Source: CAYOZN01 sp964408455 (GTDB lineage Bacteria; Planctomycetota; Phycisphaerae; UBA1845; UTPLA1). From it: a stretch of DNA of 64,000 bases. Positions within the stretch are counted from its first letter, which is position 1. The number at the start of each line of letters is the position of its first letter. A program made the translations under genes and the position numbers. The stretch lies in contig CAYOZN010000001.1 in NCBI GenBank assembly GCA_964408455.1, forward strand, positions 1 to 64,000. Reading direction: 5' to 3'. The notes under the pieces were generated by a model that saw only the letters and a list, made by a program, of their open reading frames with translations, was not told the DNA's origin and made no database searches. Below are positions 57,982 to 64,000 of this stretch, in pieces.

Positions 57982-59472
57982 TTGCCGTCGTCGTCACCGG
58001 TCGCGGAGACCTTCCACTGGCCGCAGTGGCTGATCTGGTTTCGCCAGTTCGACAGCTACTTCGTGCTGTTCCTGGCGGCGGCGCTGTGCACGTTTATTTT
58101 TACCCCCGTCTATATCATGCTGGCCCAGCGCGCCGGCTGGGTCGATCGACCCGGCGGGCGCAAGCGCCATGCCGCCGCCACCGCCACCATGGGCGGCCTG
58201 GTGGTCTTCGCGCCGGTCTTCTGCGGCGCGCTCGCCGCCATGCAGCTCGATAACCTGGTCGGGCAGATGCTGCGCGAGAACGCGCGGTATCTCTATGCCC
58301 TGATGGTCGCGACGGCGGCGATGATGCTGCTGGGGATCATCGATGATCGCCACGCCGTCGCCCCGCGCTACAAGCTGATGGCGCAGAGCGTCGTGGCCGT
58401 CGCGGCGATCATGACCGGCTTTCACGTCGAGGCGATCACGCTGCCACTGCTGGATTCGGTGTTGCTGCCGGCATGGGCCGGCGCCGTGCTTTCGTTCGTA
58501 TGGATCGTCGGCATTACCAACGCCATGAATCTGACCGATGGCCTGGATGGCCTCGCGGCCGGCATCGGCTTTCTGGCCGCGTCCATCAACGCCATCGTCG
58601 CCATCTGGCTGGGCAATCATTACATGACGGCGGTGATGGTCCTGCTGGCGGGTTCGCTGCTGGGCTTTCTGCGATACAACTTCCATCCGGCTCGCGTTTT
58701 CCTCGGCGATACCGGCTCGCTGGCGCTGGGCATGTTTCTGGCGCTCGCGTCGCTGCGCTCGGCGCAGAAGGCGCATACGGCCGTGCTCATTCTCATTCCG
58801 TTGTTCGCCCTGGGCTATCCGATCTTCGATACGCTGCTGGCCATCGCGCGACGGACGCTGCGCGGGCAGTCCGTCTTTTCCTCCGATCGCGAGCACATTC
58901 ATCATCGGCTGCTCGATCGCGGCGCGCGGCCGTCGGCGGCGGCGATTCAGATTTACGTCGCCAGCATGCTGCTGTCGCTCTTGTGCATCGCCGCGGCGAC
59001 GGCCAATCATTTCATCCTCGGAATCGGCATGGCCGGGGCCCTGTTCATCGCCGTGTTCAGCGCGCGGGTGCTGGGCTATCTGGAATGGGGCGGCTGGGCG
59101 GCCCGCTGGTCGGGTCGCGACGAGACGCGCATTCTCTACGCGGCGGCCAACCTCTCGCGCCTGAAGATGCGCCGCACGGCCGAGCCGGCGCAGCTGCTCA
59201 ATGCCATCGGCGTGACCGCGTCGGAGCTGGGCTGTCGCGAGATCATTCTCGAACGGCGCGGCCTGGTGAATACGTGGAAGCGCCCGGGTTGCCCCGGTTC
59301 GGCCGGCTCGGTGCTCGCGCCGCAGCTGACGGACACGGCCACTGCCTTTTCCATGACACTCAACGGCGAGGCCGTCATTCGCTTCGTGCTGGAGGCCGGC
59401 GTCGTGCTGGACGAGGAACGCTCCCGCCTGCTCGAAGACCTGGCCGGCGAACTGGGCGAGCGGCTGGCATGA
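57982..59472 (+). CDS. Polyprenyl-phosphate sugar-1-phosphate transferase (WecA/MraY family) with C-terminal extension
   Basis: The 496-residue protein starts at TTG 57982 with AAGAAAGGGA eight nt upstream. About 10 membrane helices carry the family sites: RPGGRKRHAAATATMGG, LLGIIDDRHAV (Asp121-Asp122), NLTDGLDG (183-190), FLGDTGSLALG and EHIHHRLLDRG (305-314). It transfers a sugar-1-phosphate, probably GlcNAc or another N-acetylhexosamine, to undecaprenyl phosphate, starting a polysaccharide or peptidoglycan-like repeat. After the last helix (~365) about 130 residues form a soluble domain not found in classical WecA. A GT4 gene follows with 4-nt overlap. Confidence 0.88.
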   Translation: MPSSSPVAETFHWPQWLIWFRQFDSYFVLFLAAALCTFIFTPVYIMLAQRAGWVDRPGGRKRHAAATATMGGLVVFAPVFCGALAAMQLDNLVGQMLRENARYLYALMVATAAMMLLGIIDDRHAVAPRYKLMAQSVVAVAAIMTGFHVEAITLPLLDSVLLPAWAGAVLSFVWIVGITNAMNLTDGLDGLAAGIGFLAASINAIVAIWLGNHYMTAVMVLLAGSLLGFLRYNFHPARVFLGDTGSLALGMFLALASLRSAQKAHTAVLILIPLFALGYPIFDTLLAIARRTLRGQSVFSSDREHIHHRLLDRGARPSAAAIQIYVASMLLSLLCIAAATANHFILGIGMAGALFIAVFSARVLGYLEWGGWAARWSGRDETRILYAAANLSRLKMRRTAEPAQLLNAIGVTASELGCREIILERRGLVNTWKRPGCPGSAGSVLAPQLTDTATAFSMTLNGEAVIRFVLEAGVVLDEERSRLLEDLAGELGERLA

Positions 59473-60773
59473 GCGCTGGCCGCCACATCCTGGTCATCAA
59501 CGAATTCTTCCATCCGGATATCTGCGCCAGCGCGGTCGTCGCCACCAATCACTGGACGCGCGTCGCGGCCCTGCGGCCCGACTGGCGGGTGACGGCGATT
59601 GCCAGCCGCCGGGCGTGGGACGATCCGGCGCGCGAGTATCCCGCCGAGGAGACGCATCGCGGCGTGCGAATCGTGCGCGTGGACCGGCCGGAGGTGAATC
59701 GGAGCAACCTGCTGCGGCGCGGCATGGGCTTCGTCGCCTTCGAGCGCGCGGCCATCCGCGCGGCGGCGGCGCTGCCCGCGTGCGACCTGGTGATCGGCAC
59801 GACCGCGCCGCCGCAGGGCGGGGCGATCGCGGCGAAGCTCGCGCGGCGGTTCGGCTGCCCCTGCATCTACGTCGTGCTCGACTTGTACCCCGACCTGGCG
59901 ATCACGCTGGGGCGACTGCGGCAGGGTTCGCTCATGCACCGGTGGTGGCGCTGGCGCGACGGGCGGGTGATGCGCAGGGCGGCGCGAGTGGTGAGCATCG
60001 CGGAGCGGATCACGGAGCGGATCGCGCGGACGCGGCGCGTGGATGCCGCAAAGCTGGTGACGATTCACGACGGATTCGATGACAGCGTGCTGACATTACC
60101 TCCCACGCATGCCGGGGAGGGGCAGGAAGGGATCGCCACGGAAAACCGCTTCCGCGCCGAAACCAATCCCGGCGGGCACTTCGTCGTGCAATATGCCGGC
60201 AACATGGGCCTGTCGCACCCGTTTGAAACAATCCTCGAAGGCTGCCGCCTCGCGGCCGCGTACGCGGCAAAGGCGCGAGGCGCCGGCGACGCGGCGGATG
60301 CCGGCCCTTCGCGCGCGGGGCCATTCTGCTTCCAGTTCATCGGCAATGGCCCGCAGCGCGAATACGTGCGGGCGAACCTGCCGCCCGGCGGACAACTGCA
60401 CGACTATCAACCGGCCGAGCGCCTGGGCGAGGTCCTGTCAACGGCCGACGTGTGCCTGATCTCGCAGCATGAGGACATGTTCGACAAGGCCCTGCCCTAC
60501 AAGGTGTACGGCATCCTGGCGGCGGGTCGGCCCGTGATTTTCGTCGGCAACGAGCGGTCGGAAATCGTCGACTGGCTTCGCGAGAGCGGCGCGGGCGTGC
60601 ACGTCAACCAGGGCGATGCCGCCGCGCTGGCAGCGGTGCTGCTGGAACTTCGGGCAAACGGGGCTCGCCGGCGAGCGATGGCGAACGCCGCGCGGACGCT
60701 TTACGAACGGCGCTTCAGTGCAGATATTGCGGCACAACGCTGGATCGCGGCGGTGGCGGAGATTCTGGACTGA
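59469..60773 (+). CDS. Family 4-like glycosyltransferase
   Basis: The 434-residue protein overlaps the previous stop as ATGA. It shows the GT-B pattern of two Rossmann lobes: the N-terminal HILVINEFFHPDICASAVVA and VIGTTAPPQGGAIAAKLA, and the C-terminal VVQYAGNMGLSHPFETI, then FDKALPYKVYGILAAGRPVIFVG with the E/D-x7-G-like donor site region. It probably adds a sugar to the lipid-linked intermediate made by the upstream transferase. Donor and linkage are unknown. Confidence 0.82.
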   Translation: MSAGRHILVINEFFHPDICASAVVATNHWTRVAALRPDWRVTAIASRRAWDDPAREYPAEETHRGVRIVRVDRPEVNRSNLLRRGMGFVAFERAAIRAAAALPACDLVIGTTAPPQGGAIAAKLARRFGCPCIYVVLDLYPDLAITLGRLRQGSLMHRWWRWRDGRVMRRAARVVSIAERITERIARTRRVDAAKLVTIHDGFDDSVLTLPPTHAGEGQEGIATENRFRAETNPGGHFVVQYAGNMGLSHPFETILEGCRLAAAYAAKARGAGDAADAGPSRAGPFCFQFIGNGPQREYVRANLPPGGQLHDYQPAERLGEVLSTADVCLISQHEDMFDKALPYKVYGILAAGRPVIFVGNERSEIVDWLRESGAGVHVNQGDAAALAAVLLELRANGARRRAMANAARTLYERRFSADIAAQRWIAAVAEILD

Positions 60774-60998
60774 TCGGACCGGCCCGCCGCGGCGGCGGGT
60801 GAGGTCCTGGACCGATCGGGCGAGCCCTCCACCGCGATATTCGATCCCCGCCCGCAACCCCATGCCCAAGTCGCGGCAGCTCCCCGAGCGTCCGATCGTG
60901 CGAACGCCATTTTCAATGCTGCCAACGTGGTAGCCGGCGCGACAGGCGGCTCCGGGCACTGAAAACGGCCCTGCGGAAGTTCCCAATAACCAAAATTC
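60774..60998. other. Start of a repeat-rich intergenic region
   Basis: Non-coding lead-in to the 21-bp minisatellite. The full spacer between the two glycosyltransferases is 60774-61598. Confidence 0.4.
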
Positions 60999-61187
60999 GC
61001 GTCGACTCAGGCCTGAGTCGCCGCGATTTTGCCCAAAGTCGGCGCGATTTTGACCTGAGTCAGCGCGATGTCCCCCTGTGCCGCCGCGATTTCCCCCGGC
61101 GTCGCCAAGACTCCGGCCCGTGCCGACGAGATTTCGGCCCGAGTGGCGGTGACTTTGCCGTGTGCCGCGGCGAAACAGGCGGTGCGC
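60999..61187. repeat. Degenerate 21-bp tandem repeat (minisatellite)
   Basis: At least seven 21-bp units in exact register start at 61020, 61041, 61062, 61083, 61104, 61125 and 61146, with degenerate units on both flanks. The consensus is about GCCGCGATTTTGCCCGAGTC. Being a multiple of three, the repeat keeps reading frames open on both strands. It lies between two glycosyltransferase genes. Confidence 0.85.
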
Positions 61188-61204
61188 TGCGGCGAATGAT
61201 GCAC
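61007..61204 (-). CDS. Possible small heptad-repeat protein
   Basis: ATG 61204 to TGA 61007 encodes 65 residues. The last ~49 are seven perfect 7-residue units of the type K/E/D-I/V-A-A-T-Q-A (for example KVTATRA, EISSARA, EIAAAQG, DIALTQV, KIAPTLG, KIAATQA). This could be a coiled-coil-like or beta-solenoid peptide. However, it is simply the translation of the 21-bp minisatellite, other frames are also open, and no ribosome-binding site stands out, so it may not be a gene. Confidence 0.3.
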   Translation of the reverse strand: MHHSPQRTACFAAAHGKVTATRAEISSARAGVLATPGEIAAAQGDIALTQVKIAPTLGKIAATQA

Positions 61205-61245
61205 GAGCTGCGCGGAAGCGGGCGTGATACTTCTCAGCCCAGGAC

Positions 61246-61411
61246 TTCACCACAGCGCCACGGAGAACAATGAGACTGGCGGACTTGAGAAAAACCCCTG
61301 TGCCCCGCTGTGTCTCCGCGATGACATGCGCTGCGCTCTCTGCGCCTCTGTGCGACCTCTGTCTGAATGAAGCGAAGAGGCTTGCGCAGAGGCGCGGAGG
61401 CCGCGGAGAAG
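61246..61411. repeat. CAGAG-rich dispersed-type element with inverted repeat
   Basis: The region begins TTCACCACAGCGCCACGGAG and is dense in CTCTGTG/CAGAGG words. CTCTGCGCCTCTGTGC (61338-61353) pairs with GCGCAGAGGCGCGGAG (61384-61399) at 14 of 16 positions. I recall such TTCACCACAGAG-type segments as widely dispersed intergenic repeats in many bacterial genomes. There is only one copy in this window. Confidence 0.5.
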
Positions 61412-61598
61412 ACATGATAGAACGCGAGGCGCGAAGAATCGTTCACGCCGCCGCGCCGCACGGACTGCCGCACGCCGGGCAGATGCCGCTGACGTTGCCC
61501 GTCATTCACTCATCCTCCCGACATCGCCCGCGCGGTCGCATCGCCCCATTCTACCCCGGCGGCGACGGGCCGCGCGCCTGCGCCGCCATCCCGCGATC

Positions 61599-62744
61599 TC
61601 ACCGGCTCGCCACCCGCTTGTACATCCCCTGATACTTCGGAATCAGCATCCCCCAGGTAAACCGGTTCTTCACCAGCATGCGCCCGTTCTGCCCCATGGC
61701 CCGCCGCTTGTCCTCGGGGAGTGCCACCAGCTCGCGCAGGGCCGCCGAGATCGGCCGGCGACGCGGCTCCACCACGCGGCCGGCGTTCTGGTCGTTCACT
61801 TCCGGCATGTTGCACGCATCCGAGATGACCACCGGCACACCCGCCGCCATGGCCTCGAGGATCGACAGGCTCAATCCTTCCGACAGGCTCGGCTGAAGCA
61901 GGATCGACGCCCGGCCCAGGCACGCAAGAATGTCCTGCCGCCCCAGCATGCCGGTAAACGTCACGCGGTCCTTCATGCCCTTGCGCGCAATCCCCGCCTC
62001 CAGCATCTTGCGCAGCCCGAACTCGTCCGGCCCAACGATCACGCCGTGCCAGTCGCGATCGGCGGCGAACACGTCGAACGCCGCCTGCATCCCCTGCACG
62101 ATGCCCTTTTGCACGGCAATGCGACCGACGAACAGCACCCACTTCTTGCCGCGCGTCGCCGGAAAGCGCGCTTCAATGCCGTCGGCCGGCGGAAGTTGAT
62201 CGAACTCCGCCAAATCGAGTCCATTGGGGATGACCTCGATGTTCTGATTGAAGCCGAGCGTCCGCATGTGCGCCGCCTCGCCCTCGGCCAATGCGTGCAG
62301 GCAGGCGGCCTCGCGCAGATTGCGATGTTCGAACAGCCAGCCGACCGGGCGCTTCTTCCACGCGCTTCGGTTCCACGCCCACGGCATCATCATGCTGTGC
62401 GGCGTCATGACGTAGGGCCTGGCCAGCTTGCGGGCCGCCTTCGCGGTCACGTGATTTTGCGCCGTCCACAGGCCGTGCAGGTGTACGACGTCGGCGGATT
62501 CGACCAGCTCTCGTGCCTGTCGCCGGAACTCGCGCGATCTGCCCAGGCGCGACTTGGGCTTCGCCTCGAAGGTGAGCACGTCCAGCCCGTCGAACCGGGG
62601 CGGCTCGCCGAAGCGATCGCCGTGCAGCGCGGCAATGCGGCATTGATCGCCTGCCTGGTTCAGGCGGCGGGCGAGCATCGGCACGACGTGCGCAATGCCG
62701 CCCCAGGCGGGATCGAGGGATTGAAGAACGTGAAGAATCCGCAT
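61599..62744 (-). CDS. Family 4 glycosyltransferase
   Basis: From ATG 62744 the product has 381 residues and begins RILHVLQSLDPAWGGIAHVV, the GT4 N-terminal lobe with the Gly-rich acceptor region. VVHLHGLW, TPHSMMMPW and IPNGLDLAEF follow. The C-terminal lobe has WVLFVGRIAVQKG and the donor motif SLSEGLSLSILEAMAAGVPVV (E-x7-E). It is a cytoplasmic enzyme of polysaccharide assembly. An ATG at 62759 is also possible, adding five residues. It is transcribed divergently from asnB, consistent with one polysaccharide region. Confidence 0.9.
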   Translation of the reverse strand: MRILHVLQSLDPAWGGIAHVVPMLARRLNQAGDQCRIAALHGDRFGEPPRFDGLDVLTFEAKPKSRLGRSREFRRQARELVESADVVHLHGLWTAQNHVTAKAARKLARPYVMTPHSMMMPWAWNRSAWKKRPVGWLFEHRNLREAACLHALAEGEAAHMRTLGFNQNIEVIPNGLDLAEFDQLPPADGIEARFPATRGKKWVLFVGRIAVQKGIVQGMQAAFDVFAADRDWHGVIVGPDEFGLRKMLEAGIARKGMKDRVTFTGMLGRQDILACLGRASILLQPSLSEGLSLSILEAMAAGVPVVISDACNMPEVNDQNAGRVVEPRRRPISAALRELVALPEDKRRAMGQNGRMLVKNRFTWGMLIPKYQGMYKRVASR

Positions 62745-62913
62745 GGGCGTAGCGTACATGTTGTGGCCATGATCGCAAAGTGGGCTGCCATGCGGGGTGT
62801 CATGCCGAAGCGCAGCGCCGGCATGCTGGACGCGCGATGACCGGCGGCATTCCTTCGCGAATGAACCCCAGCATGCCCGCGCTCCGCTTAGGCATGGCAC
62901 CCCTTCCTCGACT

Positions 62914-62919
62914 ATCATC
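62914..62919 (+). promoter_or_regulatory. -10 box of asnB (near-leaderless spacing)
   Basis: TATCAT ends 9 nt before ATG 62929, so the leader would be zero to three bases long. Confidence 0.35.
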
Positions 62920-62928
62920 AGGCCAGCA

Positions 62929-64000
62929 TGTGCGGAATCGCCGGATACATTCGAACGCGCGGGCTGCTGCCGGCGGAAGCTTCTGCGCAGATCCTGGACG
63001 CGATCCGGCACCGCGGCCCGGATGGAACCGGCACCTGGACCGACGCCACCGCGGGTCTCGCCTTCGCGCATACCCGCCTCAAGGTGCAGGACCTGACCGA
63101 GGCGGCCGATCAGCCCATGGTGAGCGAAGACGGCCGCGTCGTGCTCATCTTCAACGGCGAAATCTACAACTTCCAGTCGCTTCGCGCCGAACTGGTCGAG
63201 CAGGGTACGCGCTTCCGTTCGACCGGAGATACCGAGGTGCTTCTGGAGTTGTGCCGCCGCGATCCGTCGCTCGCGTTTCTTCCGCGCCTCAACGGCATGT
63301 TCGCGTTCGCCGCCTGGTTTGCTGAGACCCGGACGCTGTGCCTGGCGCGCGACAGGACGGGCGTCAAACCGCTGCTCTACGCCGAACTGCCGGAGGGCGG
63401 CCTGGCATTCGGATCGGAGATGAAGTGCATCCGCGCGGCACTGACCCGGCAGACGATTTCGCCATGGGCGGTGCAGCAGATACTGACGCTCGGCTTCATC
63501 GCCGCGCCGCACACGATCTTCGACCAGGTGCACAAGCTGCGGCCCGGCCATCTGCTGACGTACCGCGAGGGCCGTGCCCAGGTGCGGCGATGGGCCCCAG
63601 GCCAGCCGCTCACAGGCTCAATTACCACATTCGACGACGCCAGGGCGGCTGTCCGATCGGTGATGGAAAGCGCCGTGCGCCAGCGGCTGATCGCCGATGT
63701 GCCGGTCGGTGTCTTCCTGTCGGGCGGCATCGACTCAGCCATCGTCGCCGCCGTTGCGTCGCGCGTGGCAACCGAACGGGTGAAGACATTCTCCGTCGTG
63801 TTCCCCGACAATCCGTTCTATGACGAGAGTCGATACGCCCGGGCCGTGGCCGCCATGCACGGCACCGATCATACCGAGCTGCCGATCACGCTGGAGGCGG
63901 CCCGCGACATCATCCCGACGGTGCAGGACCATATCGGCGAACCGTTTGCGGATAGCTCGGCACTTCCCACGTACCTGCTCAGTCGGTTGACGCGCCAGCA
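62929..64000 (+). CDS. asnB: Asparagine synthase (glutamine-hydrolysing), 3' truncated by window edge
   Basis: The 357 codons present start MCGIAGYIRT, where Cys2 is the glutaminase nucleophile. RHRGPDGTGTW, IFNGEIYNFQSLR and RSTGDTEVLLEL complete the class II glutamine amidotransferase domain (~1-190). The synthetase domain follows with the PP-loop FLSGGIDSAIVAA and SVVFPDNPFYDESRYA. About 600 residues are expected, so the last ~240 lie beyond the window. The context of glycosyltransferases suggests the exopolysaccharide-associated amidotransferase subgroup, as seen in planctomycete and proteobacterial EPS loci, not general asparagine supply; this is inference. Confidence 0.93.

Noticed and set aside
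60438..61415. 325-residue minus-strand ORF through the 21-bp repeats
   Set aside because: Its open frame is due to the 21-bp repeat being a multiple of three; it also runs antisense into the GT4 gene.

Overview
The window is GC-rich, gene-dense bacterial DNA, most likely from the phylum Planctomycetota (perhaps Phycisphaerae or a related uncultured class). The evidence is a prepilin-like protein with a C-terminal FADGH motif typical of planctomycete pseudopilins, a fused LpxC-FabZ, a CII-like regulator, many STAS/PilZ/TPR proteins, and intergenic palindromes and a GAAGCGCCAGCGAGGG-type motif that I associate from memory with planctomycete genomes. The organism has a lipid A pathway, so it is Gram-negative-like. 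One 100-N block (1930-2029) shows this is a scaffold, probably a draft or metagenome assembly. No rRNA, tRNA, CRISPR array, prophage or insertion sequence was found.

Layout. 1-1849: translation/ribosome cluster (infB 3' end, DUF503, rbfA, HhH-GPD-like protein). 2030-4915: large TPR protein cut at its 5' end by the gap. 5098-11232: YebC, a palindromic repeat array, a STAS protein, a ComEA-like HhH protein, a family 2 glycosyltransferase, an RluD-type pseudouridine synthase and a secreted esterase. 11417-12867: a HAD hydrolase gene, a displaced copy of its 3' end, and between them a lower-GC ORF of unknown function. 13364-22120: mnmE, acyl-CoA thioesterase, rsmA, CII-like regulator, lipoprotein, STAS, YhaM-like nuclease, PilZ and proS. 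22170-25568: CsgG-like/TPR secreted protein, then a prepilin-like and Zn-ribbon gene pair ending in a clear terminator.

25575-30738 (minus strand): lipid A operon ompH/skp - lpxD - lpxC/fabZ - lpxA - Gfo/Idh/MocA oxidoreductase, the last two overlapping. 31153-36615: cheR, cheY, an MFS transporter, a polytopic membrane protein and an FlgT-like secreted protein. 36990-43037: frr, then kaiC-kaiB-hybrid histidine kinase, facing a convergent AAA ATPase. 43324-50356: aroC, an envelope protein, a small HTH protein, an overlapping Ser/Thr phosphatase-kinase pair and arginine deiminase. 50404-57848: addB-addA recombination nuclease. 57982-64000: envelope/exopolysaccharide genes (WecA/MraY-type transferase, two GT4 glycosyltransferases, AsnB running off the end) with a repeat-rich spacer at 60774-61598.

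Most of the window is housekeeping or envelope biology. The parts most worth a second look are the KaiC-KaiB-kinase operon, the HAD 3'-duplication with its inserted ORF, the family of CACTGC-N-GCAGTG palindromes at gene 3' ends, the 21-bp minisatellite encoding perfect heptads, the lpxA-coupled oxidoreductase in a gnnA-like position, and a recurring arrangement in which a -10 box lies 6-9 nt before a start codon, suggesting leaderless mRNAs. Starts were chosen by motif, Shine-Dalgarno (SD) spacing and -10 position. All identifications are from reading protein motifs, with no database search.
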